A stretch of DNA of 64,000 nucleotides from Raphanus sativus (lineage: Eukaryota > Streptophyta > Magnoliopsida > Brassicales > Brassicaceae): contig NC_079515.1 of assembly GCF_000801105.2 (NCBI RefSeq), positions 9,114,001 through 9,178,000 of the forward strand. Direction: 5' to 3'. This document shows, one piece after another, positions 23,641 through 35,679 of the stretch. A model generated the notes under the pieces. The model was not told where the DNA came from. It did not search any database and saw nothing but the letters and a program-made list of their open reading frames with translations. The translations under genes were made by a program, and so were the position numbers. The number at the start of each line of letters is the position of its first letter. Position 1 is the first letter of the stretch.

Positions 23641-24489
23641 CAGAGGTTTCATGGTTGCAGAGATCAGAGGTTGAAGGAGGAGGATGAAGAGATCGATGTC
23701 TTACGGCGTAGATCTAGGTTTAAAAATCAATGGCAAAAAGTTTGTAATTTTTAAAATAAAGTAAGGGTATTACCGACTTTTACGACTTTTGGATGAGCTT
23801 CATGTAGCTGGAAGCGTTGAAAAGTCGCATCCAGAATTCCCGGAAATTCGGGATGAGTTTTGAAAAATCATCCGGATGCTGCGTCCAACTTAACCTCTTA
23901 TTTTGCACCAAACGAACAGCGGCCCGCGTCTGCGTCTGGATGCTGCGTCCAGTTCAGGAAACGAACAGGGCCTATCTTTCTCAATGCCAATATCTCCTAC
24001 TCGTTACAATTTTACGTGCAATAACAAGGGAACAAAATTCAAGAAAACCAGAAAAATCTTTATTAAATTTTAAATGATATTAATATGCAATTGTTACCAT
24101 ATCCAATCCTGGGATAGTCTTTAACTATCTGTGTAATTTTTAATGCTCTATACTTTTGAATCTAGAGTGATTCGCTTTAGTTTCCCGGTAATGAAATCTC
24201 CTCCATACAACGGATAACTGAGATCCACATCGTAGATGCTTGATCCTTCGTATTACCAAGCTTCCCCATGCATTTCTCGCCGGTACATGGGCGTAGAAGT
24301 TCTCTGCCCTATGCGGTGTCGTGTTGGCAAATACCACCATCATGATACGATACGACCAGCCGATTTGCCGTCCACGGTCAAATCAAAAAGATATATTATC
24401 TAAGCCATTTTCAAAGATGGATTTTAAGAGAATCTTGGGATCTTAGATTCATATTACTCCTTAACAAAACAATTAAAAAAACACTCCAT

Positions 24490-24538
24490 AACAATTAGGT
24501 TGCTCCTTTCTCAAAAAATAAAACAATTAGGTTGCTCC
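24490..24538 (+). repeat. Micro-insertion with 17 bp target duplication
   Basis: The word aacaattaggttgctcc lies at 24490-24506 and, perfectly, at 24522-24538. Between them are 15 bases: TTTCTC, six A, then TAA. Confidence 0.65.
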
Positions 24539-25007
24539 AACACAACACTTGTGGTCACCTTCATTGTATTGAATTATTTTGTCTTTTTACTTATTTATTT
24601 TGATTTTCTCCATTTTCTATTTTGTTTTTAAAATTATTTAAACAATATTAGTTATCTTGATGGATTTTAGTGAAATAAAATATCGTTTGTCATTTTTTAA
24701 AAATGCCAACAAATAATTATAGGCTTTGTCCCCCTTTCTTTTTCAACTTTACCTTCTTTTTGTCTTTTTCAGTACTCCTCAAAATCCACTTTTCTCACTA
24801 CCTTCTAGTGAAAAAATTAACGGAAAAACTAACGAACACAATAAAAATAAAATTTATCTGTAAAATTTAAATGAGAAAGCATGTGAACTTTACCATATCT
24901 GGGATAGTATTTAGTTACGTAGTTTCCAAAAGACTATCTTTAGTTACAATCACTTTTAATTTATTGTAGATCATTTTTCTAATAAACTGTAGCATATATA
25001 AACAATA

Positions 25008-25192
25008 TTTCCTATGTTCCATAGCATAAGTTTGTAACTACTATTTTACAATGATGTACAAATTCCTATGCCAATTTTAAATATTATTTGATTATTTTGA
25101 CTCTTAAATAACGTATTCTAACTAATTATTAAGTAATGATTTTATAAACTATGTTGTGTTTTTTGCCAAAAAAACTTATGCTTAACAGGGAG
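25008..25192. mobile_element. Degenerate mariner-type MITE (185 bp)
   Basis: The left part tgttccatagcataagttt pairs with the right part aaacttatgcttaacaggga. TA is present on both sides (25006-25007 and 25193-25194). Confidence 0.55.
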
Positions 25193-25356
25193 TATATATA
25201 ATGCATTATGCATGTGATATTTTTAACGTAGCTTAATTTAAAAAATGATATTTTCATTTCTATACAACTTTTGGCCTAACATCTAGATGAAAGTTCATTC
25301 TCAAAGCTAAACATCTAACTCTTTAGCTAATATAGTTGTACGCGTGTACTTAAAAT

Positions 25357-25398
25357 AGATAGGCTTTGTTTTTCTTATCAAAAGATAGGCTTTGTTTT
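25357..25398 (+). repeat. Micro-insertion with 16 bp duplication
   Basis: The word agataggctttgtttt lies at 25357-25372 and 25383-25398, perfectly matched. The insert is ten bases, tcttatcaaa. Confidence 0.55.
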
Positions 25399-25506
25399 AC
25401 CCGTGAGTCCGTGACTTTGCTTTTACATAGATTACAGCATATTTGTATATAAATTATTATATCATATGTATAGAAATTAAGCTAGTTTTAGATCCATTAT
25501 AGAGAA

Positions 25507-25650
25507 GATTTTGAACCACTCCTTTTTTTTTGCTAAGAGAATTTACGAGGAAGAAGATGAAGGAGAAAGATAAACAGAATAATATCTTTGTGTTTTCCTA
25601 AGCTAACAAATGTCTTTTATTTGTTGGTTAGGATTTTGAACCACTCCTTT
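25507..25650 (-). mobile_element. Short retroposon (106 bp) with 19 bp target duplication
   Basis: The word gattttgaaccactccttt is duplicated perfectly at 25507-25525 and 25632-25650. The 106 bp between (25526-25631) begins with a T run, so on the minus strand it ends in an A tail. Duplication size and A tail indicate target-primed reverse transcription. I do not recognise the source RNA, and no pol III boxes are evident. Confidence 0.7.
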
Positions 25651-27533
25651 AACTCATTTCCTCCGTGCTAGTCAAATATGGCAGAATGATATCTTGATAA
25701 TTTAATTTCTAAAGACGAACATGTTAACCATAATCACTTTGAAAAATACGTACCTACCCTATGTATTCAAATTCTTAGAATCCACGTTTGATTACACCGC
25801 TACACGTTTGATACTTTGATTAACATTCGTTATTTGATACTGTATAATGAATTCAGATTCTGTCTTATAAATAACACCGGGATTCAAATGAAAGATTCTC
25901 CTTAGATATGTTCTAGTCAATGTCATATAAGTGTTAGGGGATCTTGACGAGATATTTTGTACTCCAATGACTATATCTTTGTCATGTTAAGCATTACATT
26001 TCAATAACGTAATCAAATATTTGGGATCAAGATGCCCATATACTAATAATGCACTATATTAAAACATATCAAAAGGATGGTTGATATTTTTTTTTATGTA
26101 CTTGATCTTAAGTCTCGACGTCAGTTTCTTACTCTTTAATTGCTTTAAGCATAAACATTTACCGAATCACTATAACATTGCTGATTACAAACAACTCCAT
26201 CAATTTCAAAAAATACATATTCTAAAGAATTTTTTTTTTTTAAAATAGTATAGTTTTATATTTTCAATACAATTTTTGTCAATTAATAATGAAAGATTGA
26301 GAAGTTCAAAACTATTAATTGCAATTTTTCAAATTTTATTGATTTAAAAATATAAGAAATATAAAATTACAGAAACTATACATTTATTATTAAATATTAA
26401 TATGTTTTATTAAAATTTCTGAAAATTCTAAAACATGCGTTATTTTGAAATGGAGGGAATAACTAATAAAATCAGCAGAAGACATATCATAGAGTTGAAT
26501 AATTATCTATTATTATTAAAACATGAAACATATTGATTATTTATATGTCTAACTATTTTATAATTGCATCAGATTATATCATAACTCCAACCATTAGATT
26601 AAATACAAATACGATTATAAAAAATGATATAAATATAAAAAATAAATTTCTCAAAACAAAATTAAAACAAAAAAATATACTTACTTTTTAAAGAACTAAT
26701 CAGAATCCAGCAGTGATTGAAAAGTAAAGTACCTGTTCCACATTCTAAACCTTTTTAGTCTTTACTTAATTATGACATTGATTTTGAGTGCTATCAACGT
26801 ATGTGAATGGAAAAAACGAATATAAATACAAAAATGTAGGTCAAGTAGTCAAGTGTAATTATCAAGTAACATGTTATACGGAAGGAATTAGACCGTGTAA
26901 TTATGATTACACATTCTCATTTTATTCTTTACCTATTTTTATATTTCTATCACGACATCTTAGAGAGTGTATTCAATTAGCAATTCAAAATGATTTGTAT
27001 TAATATAACAAGTATACTGTTATTCAAATATGGATTCTAAAAAATATTTTAAAATTTTGTATTATTGAATTAGTCATTATATAAAAAATCCTAAAATCAC
27101 TTATTGTTGAACAAAACTTAAGTTGAAAATTTTAGAACTTTAATTATTTTTAGAATGTTTTATAAATGTTTATTTGTTATGAAAATTAAAATCCAAATTT
27201 TATAGTTTTAGATGAGATTCTAGAATTGTTTACCAAAAATCAGTCATATTTTCATATTCTCATGAAATCATCTAGAAAATCACAAAAAATAAATCACTTC
27301 AAAATTCAATACAGCCCCTTGATACTAATGATTCCTTTTAATTATCCTTTTCAAAACTGTATTTTTATTTAAAATTTGATAGTTCCTTCTTCGGATTGTG
27401 CAGCGAAGTCTTCTATCCGAAAAGTTAAAAACAATGATTTTCATACAAATGAAAATCAGAAAAATCAAAAATTACACCACCGAAGAAAAATAAGTATCTA
27501 CAACTTTGTACGTGTTAACTCCACACACGTGGA

Positions 27534-28745
27534 TCAGAAATCAATGAACGGATCGCTGTTATGACACACGTGCGAAGGAGATTGAAACGGTGACGGAGGT
27601 GCTGATGACGGTGTCATCCTCAGTTTCTCCAAATGTTCCCGTATATCAAACCCACCAACCGTTAATTCCCCGTCATCTCTCAACGGAATAAACGGAGGCC
27701 GTAAAACTTCCGTTAACAAATCCCACCTCACACCCGCGAAAAAAGGATGCTCCTTTATCTCCGCTGCGCCACGGCGGCTACCTAACCGCTTACTCGGATC
27801 TTTCACAAGCAACCGCCGGATAAGATCCGTGAGATCATTTGGTTTTCCGGCTAACTCAGGTTCTTTGACCAGCACATTACGAAAAGTCTCCTTCTTGCTC
27901 TTCCCTTTGAACGGAGTCTCTCCGTACATCATCTCGTACGTCAAGACACCGAGAGCCCACCAATCGACGGCGAAGTCGTGACCGTCGCCGCGAATTACCT
28001 CCGGCGAGAGGTACTCATCGGTTCCGACGAAGGAATTGGAACGCTCGCCGGAGGAAAAACTCGTTTTCCGGCGGGTAATCGGGTTGACCCGAGCGGATCT
28101 TGTTTTCTTGCTCTCTGACTTCGCCGGCAAGACCCAGCGAGAAAAGCTCCGACTTTTTTTACGATCCGTGCAAAATTCCGGGTCGGGTTGAAAGAATTCG
28201 GGTCGGGTGGGTTTCTTGAGGCTCCGGGAAAGGTCGAAGTCGGTGAGTGTAACGTGACCGGATTGCTGAATCAATATGTTCTCTGGTTTCAAGTCTCTGT
28301 AAGCGATCCCCATGGAATGAAGATGCTCAAGCGCACAGACGATCTCCGCCACGTAGAATCTAATAACAGAGGAGCTGAAAACGCCGTCGTTTTGGCGGCG
28401 AAGGAGGACGTTGAGATCGCCGCCGGAGCAATACGGGACAGCCCATACGAAAAATTCCGGCGACTCGTGGGAAGCTAAGAGACGAGGGAGAAAAGGGTTT
28501 TGGTTCGTTTCGACGGAGAGACGGCGGAGGACCTCGATTTCCCACCGTGCACGGCGGAGAGAGGAGGCTGAGGATTTGTGGACAAGCTTGACGGCGAAGG
28601 GAGAGTAAGAAGAGGAGACGGAGACAACGTCGTGTGCGAGGAAGACAGTTCCGGTGGCGCCTTGACCGAGGATTTTGAGAGCTCTGATGGAGTCGAGGTT
28701 GAGAATCTCCGGCGATGAAGGTGGGGACGGCGTTGATGACTCCAT
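27534..28745 (-). CDS. UCNL: AGC VIII protein kinase, UNICORN-LIKE type (403 aa, single exon)
   Basis: This is a plant-specific AGC VIII serine/threonine kinase related to UNICORN, which restrains growth in ovules and petals. The glycine loop GQGATGTVF starts at residue 27, the ATP lysine is K53 (FAVKLVHK), and the catalytic loop YRDLKPEN has D151. The DFG motif is changed to DFD (169-171), the hallmark of the AGC VIII group. A basic insertion of about 70 residues separates it from the activation segment GTDEYLSPEVI, also a group trait. The protein ends in DPFIDF, a hydrophobic PIF-type motif for docking PDK1. Length (about 408 in Arabidopsis) and order fit At3g20830. It is intact. Confidence 0.92.
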   Translation of the reverse strand: MESSTPSPPSSPEILNLDSIRALKILGQGATGTVFLAHDVVSVSSSYSPFAVKLVHKSSASSLRRARWEIEVLRRLSVETNQNPFLPRLLASHESPEFFVWAVPYCSGGDLNVLLRRQNDGVFSSSVIRFYVAEIVCALEHLHSMGIAYRDLKPENILIQQSGHVTLTDFDLSRSLKKPTRPEFFQPDPEFCTDRKKSRSFSRWVLPAKSESKKTRSARVNPITRRKTSFSSGERSNSFVGTDEYLSPEVIRGDGHDFAVDWWALGVLTYEMMYGETPFKGKSKKETFRNVLVKEPELAGKPNDLTDLIRRLLVKDPSKRLGSRRGAAEIKEHPFFAGVRWDLLTEVLRPPFIPLRDDGELTVGGFDIREHLEKLRMTPSSAPPSPFQSPSHVCHNSDPFIDF

Positions 28746-28815
28746 TTGAGTGTGTGTGAGTGAGAGAGAGAGACGAGTGGGTCTGAATTTTGGGTTCTGT
28801 CTCCTCTTTTCTTTG

Positions 28816-28823
28816 TATTTATA
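28816..28823 (-). promoter_or_regulatory. TATA box of the UCNL gene
   Basis: TATAAATA on the minus strand lies about 71-78 bp upstream of the kinase start codon, a normal distance for a plant core promoter with a short leader. Confidence 0.6.
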
Positions 28824-28923
28824 AATAAATATAGTTCTATCGTTATCGTTGCCTTCATATCTGTTACTTCTTTGTCTCTTTTACTATTTTATTTTCTTAT
28901 TTTAAAATTGTTAATTATTAAAA

Positions 28924-29392
28924 GGGGAATTTTCAAAAATACCACTTTCAAGGTACTATTATTCATCTTTACCACTACTAAAGACACATTTTCAAAAATA
29001 CCTTATTTATTGAAATGGTAAAAACTCTTATATCTTTGTTTTTATATGCTTTTCAAAATTCTAATCCCAAATTCTAAATCCTAAACCTCTAATTCTAAAC
29101 CCTAAACCCAAAATCTTCAACTCTAAACCCTAAACCCTAAACTATATACCCTGAATTCAATATCCTAAACCCTAAACCCTAAAGTCTAAACTATAAACCC
29201 TAAATCGTCAACTCTAAACTCTAAATCCTCAACTCTAAACCCTAAACTATATACCTTAAACTCTAAAACATCAAATCTAAACCCTAAATCCTAAACCTTC
29301 AAATCTAAACCCTTCATTAAAAATAGTGGTAAAAGTGGTTAGTGTAAACATGAAAAGTGCTACTATGAAAATGGTATTTTTGGCAATTTCTC
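28924..29392. mobile_element. MULE-type MITE with degenerate telomere-like interior (469 bp)
   Basis: The inverted ends are GGGGAATTTTCAAAAATACC at the left and GAGAAATTGCCAAAAATACC as the reverse complement at the right. The 9 bp word ttattaaaa flanks the element (28915-28923 and 29393-29401), the usual Mutator duplication size. The interior (about 29060-29310) is an array of degenerate CCCTAAA-like units with variants such as ccctaaaccctaaac, tctaaaccctaaa and cctcaactctaaa. There is no coding region. It lies about 180 bp upstream of the UCNL start codon, so it may affect that promoter. Confidence 0.8.
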
Positions 29393-30563
29393 TTATTAAA
29401 AACCTGTTAATTGTATTTTCCGCTTATTATGGCCAGTTTTCACGTCTGTCTAATAAGAAAAGGTTGCGGAAGATATATGCACACGTAATATAATCTACAA
29501 TTTTTATTTTTTTTAGTAGGACACGGACACCATGACTACATGATTAATAGATAGTATTATACACGACCATTAAGACTTATAATTGTTAAAACAATCTAAG
29601 AACTCTCTCTCGAAGCTTCGAGGAATCCACCTTCGTCAGTGCGATTACCTTCTCAAGCAGTTGATGTGGACCATTTGATAACCTCGTAACCATGCCTACC
29701 ATCCTTTCGATGAAGATACCAAAACTTTGCCAGTATTCAAAACTATCTAGCCTCTTTTATGTAACCGATCAAGATTTTGGGAACACTTATCTGTTTCAAC
29801 TACATATCATCGGACATTTCAAATGCGAAGACCTCTTATACCTTAACTTCATTTATGTTCATAGTATATATTTCTAATTAATCAAGAGGCAAATAATGCT
29901 AGACTTCACTTTTCTAATGTATACTACTATAATGTTTTGTTAGTTAATAACTTTGAAACGTTTCTATTAATGCAATATCCAGGTTGTCTATAGACCAAAA
30001 TTTTAACCAAAGAATACTCAAATAAATTATCAATGTCATCTTTTTTTCCCACACTTCACGAGTCACGACAAGGAAAAAAAAAACTGAAGGCAAATAATGA
30101 AGGAGTTGAAATAATGGAACACGTGCAATACCATAATGCAGTAGAGCCAATGTGTCGCCGCCAGGCCAAACTGGAGCCTCGCAACCACCACATTTAAATC
30201 TAAAGCTAAATCTTTGTTTAGTGTTAATCTCTCAGCACGCCCGTCCAATTAGTAAACCTACTTTCATTAATCCGATTATTATTTCATTTTTCCCCCACTT
30301 CACTCGTCTAAAAAAAAATCAATGGTTACTTTTTTCCCTACGATAGATTATTGCGTCTCTACATGATGTAAATGATAATTCTGTAAATGTAATTGTTTTA
30401 TGTTGTATATTTGAAAGAATTTTTTTCACTTCTTATGGTGACTTTATTTGCACATGATGAACATACTTGTATGGGAAGAAACTTTGGAAACAAATTAGAC
30501 AGTTTAATTTTTATGCAGAATTACTTCTTGTAAGTTTTAGTCATGTAGTGTTGCAATCATATA

Positions 30564-30802
30564 CTCTTTCCGTTTCATTTTATTTGTCGTTCTAGGTTTA
30601 TGCACATGGATTAAAAAAACATATGATTTTGTATATTTTCAAAATAAAAACACAATTACCTATACAACTAACCATATTTCAACCACTAGAAAAATAAAAT
30701 AGAGAATCTTTTTAATAAATTTTATACTGAAATTCTAAAACGACACTTATTTTGAAACGAATTTTTTTCCATACAACAACAATAAAATCGAAACGGAGGG
30801 AG
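30564..30802. mobile_element. Mariner-type MITE (239 bp)
   Basis: The ends are CTCTTTCCGTTTCATTTTA and the matching aaaatcgaaacggagggag. TA flanks both sides (30562-30563 and 30803-30804). Length and interior (tgcacatggattaaaaaaac, tagaaaaataaaatagagaa) show it belongs with the copy at 6200-6438. Confidence 0.8.
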
Positions 30803-31551
30803 TAGTTGCTAAACCCTTGTTGCTTTATGAAATTCAGTTTGGTACCAGATTAGTTTATGAACAACTTTATATCACTAAGCAACAAATACAGGGAACGAAA
30901 ACAAATTATAAATACACACAAAACGGGAAAATATCTGGTAGACATATGATGGCAATTACATTTAGCTGTTGATTGTAACAACTCAGAAAAGACAAATGAT
31001 ATTTATAGTCCTTTTATTTCTGTATTTTTCATGACAATCATATAAATCGAACACATGTGGGTTCTTTTGTTTATAGGGTTTATTTGTGAAATAACTAACA
31101 AAAAAGAGAATTAGTTTTGTAAAGAGATTTTTTTTTGTTAGTTATACCACCTAATTTCCCTTATTTATATGAGTTTATTGTTCTTTTATCCGTTTTATTA
31201 GACTTAGCTCACAGTTTTGGAAGTAGAAACGTATTATAAACGAAGAAAATGTACCATATTCAAAAGGGATGCAGTGAACTAACCTCCAGAGTCCAGAACT
31301 TATAGAAATGCATTAAACCTACACCAGAATTTCGGATTGTCTATCTGTTTCTCATTTTAATAAATGAAGAAAATAAGTTTTACTAAAATAAAATCTCTTA
31401 TAACAAATAGAATATATAATAAGATGTTGATCACTCTATATATTAGTTAATTTCATACCAAATCCTTACCGTTTTTATTTTTCATCGTAAAAACTTACAG
31501 AAATTTATTTAATTATTGACGAAATAAATTCCTAATCATTAACAAGAAATT

Positions 31552-31587
31552 TAATTTAGAGATTTTTACCAAAAATAATTTAGAGAT
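31552..31587 (+). repeat. Micro-insertion with 12 bp duplication
   Basis: The word taatttagagat at 31552-31563 and 31576-31587 flanks 12 bases, TTTTACC plus five A. Confidence 0.5.
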
Positions 31588-31796
31588 ACTGAAAAGGAAG
31601 TGGGGGACGTCACGTGCGATGCAGAATAAAAAGAAAATACAACAGTGTGCCTTTGTAATGGTTTCATAAACGAGAGAGAGATTTAAGAAGATAGTGTTTA
31701 AAGAGAAAGAGCTACAACTTTAGGGTACAATGTGTATCTGTCACACTGTACTCTTCTTACTTCTATAAATTATGGAACATAATTATCCACTTTGTA

Positions 31797-31839
31797 TTTT
31801 GACTTTCCTTAGTGTTTTTTTTTTTTGACTTTCCTTAGT
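31797..31839 (-). repeat. Duplication of 17 bp around a T run
   Basis: The word ttttgactttccttagt at 31797-31813 and 31823-31839 flanks nine bases, one G and eight T. It fits the micro-insertion class only loosely, because the T run lies at the far side of the stub. Confidence 0.4.
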
Positions 31840-33527
31840 TTAGTATATAATGACGCGAAATATTGTTGTACTTTATTTATAAATAGTTTTTAAATTTATT
31901 CGCATGCCATCATTACATTATTTATAACGCTATTAAAATTAATTTATTAGAAATTTTGTTATACATTTTCCATACAGATATTTAATAAATTTTCTAATTT
32001 TGTTTTAAAAGATTATGTCAAATTAGTCGAACACACTTCTGTTTCATTTTCATTTTTAGGCATAAAATCTTTTTTTCTTTTAGACATAATCGATATTATT
32101 TAGTTCGATTCAAATAGAAGAACAACTAGAAAGAACACAAAATAGGAAAAAAAATACTTATATCAATTACCTTGCAAAATGAATTTGACTACTATTAACA
32201 TTTCTTCCATCTTAATGAATTTTGATTTACGATGTGTGCGCAACCAATCTTTGACAGAGTAGATATAGGTCTATGACATTTTTTTGTCTTAATCAATTAT
32301 TTTTCAATAAGTAAAAATGAAAGACAAAAATGCAAAGTAAAAAGTGTAAAATGTTAACATTTTGTTAGAAAAATATAAAATTGAAGTGGTCTGGGATTAA
32401 AATGAATTGTTTACAGTTATTTCAGAAAAATAGTTAAAAGTTTAGTTTTGTTATTTTTGAAGAAATTTAAGAGGCATTACGCACAAAATAATTTTCTTTT
32501 ATTTTCTAAATACTTTAAATGTAAAAGAAAAGTGAGAAGTGTTTTTTCAAGGTAGTCAACTCTTCTTTATATTCTAACTTAAGATTGTTATTTACGGTCG
32601 TTAAAAAATAATATATATGAAAAACAATAAACAATGTTCACATTCTGATTCATCCATCCACGTTGACAAAGCTAAAAATGAATCATAAATTTATTATATT
32701 TGCTATTTTTCCTAAAATTATTATATTTAATTTTAGTGGGGAAAAAGATATACTAGGCTTATGATGACTCTTGTCGGCCATTATAAATATGCTAACGATT
32801 TGTCAGAAGATAACTTGAATCAAAAGTGTATTGCTCAAACGAATATATAATATTGTTCTTTGGCACGATTAAAGGGAGACACAAAATTGAAAGACAGAGT
32901 GAACCAATAAGGTTGCAATTGAAGGACATAATCCACATCCATAGAACTTTGTTATTCACGGAATCGCTTTCTATTTTTAATCCCTTCCTTATTAATAGAC
33001 AAACATTTTAATAGAATAACCTTGATTTATAATTTATTTACATTCATGCCATTATGCTGAAGTGGCAGTCTCACAATGCTCCTCAGCCTAAATAAATAAC
33101 TCTCCTTTCATTGCTAGAGTATTTACGCATTATGCCACTTATTGAACCTACACCCATTATCGTTGTTCCAATTAACTAAAAAGAGTTCTTTAACATGTAA
33201 ATTAAAACAAAGTTACTTTGTAACACAATTTAACGGATGCGTCCACATTTGAACATGAGGTCTTCATATTCTACACACTTGCTACTCCGTTTTCACCTGC
33301 AAGTTATGCACCACAGACACATGAGATTATGAAAAGATCCCCTATCTAAAATAAAGACCTGATGAAAAACATAGAACATACGAAGAAAATATTATGTGAA
33401 AGCAGAGAAGAAACTGCTGAGACGATTGAAAACCATCGAGAAATAATTTTTGAGTAATTGATCACACCTATTGATCACACCCAATGATCACTGATCAGCA
33501 ACCTAGAGAAACTGAGACTAAACTGAT

Positions 33528-33572
33528 TATATCCCTATAGACATCTTTTTTTTTATATCCCTATAGACATCT
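33528..33572 (-). repeat. Duplication of 19 bp around a T run
   Basis: The word tatatccctatagacatct at 33528-33546 and 33554-33572 is perfectly matched, with only seven T between. On the minus strand this is an insertion of A tail alone. Confidence 0.55.
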
Positions 33573-34505
33573 AAACTGAGTTTATCATTTTACTACAACA
33601 ATATATTGATCACTGCCAATGATTACTGATCAGCCACCAAAATTAATAAACTGAGACTTAAGCAGCTTATTAAACATCACTGATGACAATAATTTCACGT
33701 AATGCAACATGTACATCGATCAGCATCGGTCAGTTTGATTGTGATTAAATAAAAATAAACATTACATCATTTTACAGCCATCTTTCTTCGTTTCATTTGA
33801 CTGGTGAACCTATTGCAGATCGATCACAGTCATTTCAAGTAATGCAACATGTACATGATCAGTGAGTTTTGGTCTTTTCAAAGTAATGCCTAATGTACAT
33901 GCTGTCATCATGTACGGGTTCACCTATATTCACTAAACATCTTCATTACACCATATCGTTATACACATGAACTCAGAAACACATCTTAATATGTCACATT
34001 TTGAGACTCAATCATTACACAAGTGTTCTTTTATTACATCCATAAGATTTTGTACAAAATGTACAATATGTTTGTTCACGATCTAGATTTTGTCGCCTGA
34101 GTGTTTTATTCAATATGAAAATGTGGTTTACTTATCAATTGAAATACAGTGATTGTTGTGGTTAAGGTTAGCCAATTAAGAGATCAAGATTAGTATTACA
34201 ATGGTTAACGGTTAGCATAGACCGGTTAGCATAGACCGAATTGAAACTAATAATTGTAGTGATACCCATGTATACAATACAATAAAAGTAAGAATGAACA
34301 TATCCACAATACTTGGTTCTATACGTATAACTAATACAGTCTAATTTGATTGCATACGTTTTAGGTAAGCATATATACATCATAACGGGTGGTTCCTAAA
34401 ATAGGCGAATACTTTATGATGCTTTAATGGTGAAGCCGTATATATGGCTAACACTATATATGGTATGCTTTTCTGAGGTTTTTAGTTCTAAGAGTGATTG
34501 CCAAG

Positions 34506-34508
<3 letters not shown>

Positions 34509-34554
<46 letters not shown>
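34509..34554. repeat. (AT)n microsatellite
   Basis: About 46 bases of pure alternating AT lie immediately before the 5' terminus of the large Helitron. Confidence 0.9.
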
Positions 34555-34558
<4 letters not shown>

Positions 34559-35679
34559 CTATACTATTAAAGTAGCTGACACTTTTGGAACTTGCCCCTG
34601 AAATCTTAATGAAATTACGAAATATTCTTAAGTTATTTAGAAAACATGGCTTTTCATTAACAATTTTAAGTTAATTACAAAACATGGCTTTTTCATTTAG
34701 TAACAACTAAATCGCAGGCCCAAGAAAAACATTGTTTTTCTAATTTCACAACGAATGAGCTTTCAATATTTTTAATAACTCATCTATATTTCGATGGAAT
34801 GTTTTATAGAAACATAAATTCAAAATCAAAATCGAAATATTAGTTGGTATTGAGTATATTCTCTTGAATTGGTACAAACAGAAACAAAAATCTATATTTT
34901 TCTAATGCTATTGATAGATATTTCTAAAAAGAGTATATTCTCTTGAATTGATACAATAAATGTATTAATTATATTTATTATTAACTATATATTCTGTTTA
35001 AATTCACAAATTTTCGGGGTGAGATCAAAACAAATCCATGAATATTTGATACAATAAATGTGAAAATAGTATATAGAAATAAGATTTTGTGATTTAACTA
35101 AGATTTCCAAATAGCAATCCCAACAGATTTTGGCAACTATAAACGATTTGTAAAACACTTAATATTCGGAACCTCCTAAAATATATTCCTTACTATATAC
35201 TGTTCGTTTTTTAAATATCTAAACTACTCCTCTTTAAATGCAAAACAATCGTGCGTATAGGAGATATTACTAACTATATGTTTCTAACAATATATCGGGT
35301 CATTTAATTGGATTTTGTCACACCAATAAAATCTCATGCTCAATTGGGTATATTCTATTGAATATATTTTTCATTTAAGAACTTTGAAACCGGCTTGCCT
35401 AACTTCTATATATACATCAATGGTGACCGTAAATTTTTTCACCTCCCTATCCCAAGCAAAAATATTCTATTATGAAAATCACCTCTTATTAAATGAGAGT
35501 ATGAGTGCTTAATACATACGTTTAGTTTTTTTTGTTGTTATTGTTGTATTTCGATTTGTTTAGTCTTAATGATCTTTTACAGTTTTTGTTAATCATGTTC
35601 CTCATTGTTAATTATTACATCGATTTCATAATATTTTTGCAATAGTTTAAATCACTCAAAATTTTAAATCGTCATTGCA

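Larger units (their letters stand above)
19083..23972 (-). mobile_element. Complete PIF/Harbinger transposon (4.9 kb)
   Basis: The ends are GGCTCTGTTCGTTTC at the left and GGCCCTGTTCGTTTC as the reverse complement at the right. The 3 bp word TAT flanks the element on both sides. Sub-terminal regions carry repeated ggatgcag/ctgcatcc-type words. Both Harbinger proteins lie inside on the minus strand, the Myb/SANT-like protein upstream and the DDE transposase downstream, and both are open from start to stop after splicing. At the right end a second TIR-like word (about 23910-23926) lies just inside the first. The element may be autonomous. Harbinger duplications are usually TTA or TAA, so TAT is slightly unusual. 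Confidence 0.85.
23973..27533. other. AT-rich intergenic stretch between the Harbinger element and the AGC kinase
   Basis: I see no supportable gene here. It holds a MITE (25008-25192) and three small retroposon-like insertions, listed separately. A patch at 24170-24380 has higher GC and an open minus frame but no recognisable motif. Confidence 0.55.
29402..34507. other. AT-rich intergenic stretch
   Basis: I see no gene over these 5 kb apart from a MITE (30564-30802) and small duplication-flanked insertions, listed separately. Repeated tgatcac/tgatcag words at about 33460-33640 form a weak local cluster. Confidence 0.6.

Noticed and set aside
24170..24380. Organelle-derived insert
   Set aside because: GC is higher than around it, but I could match no chloroplast or mitochondrial gene.
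29060..29310. True interstitial telomere array
   Set aside because: The units are degenerate and lie wholly within a MULE-type MITE with its own target duplication.
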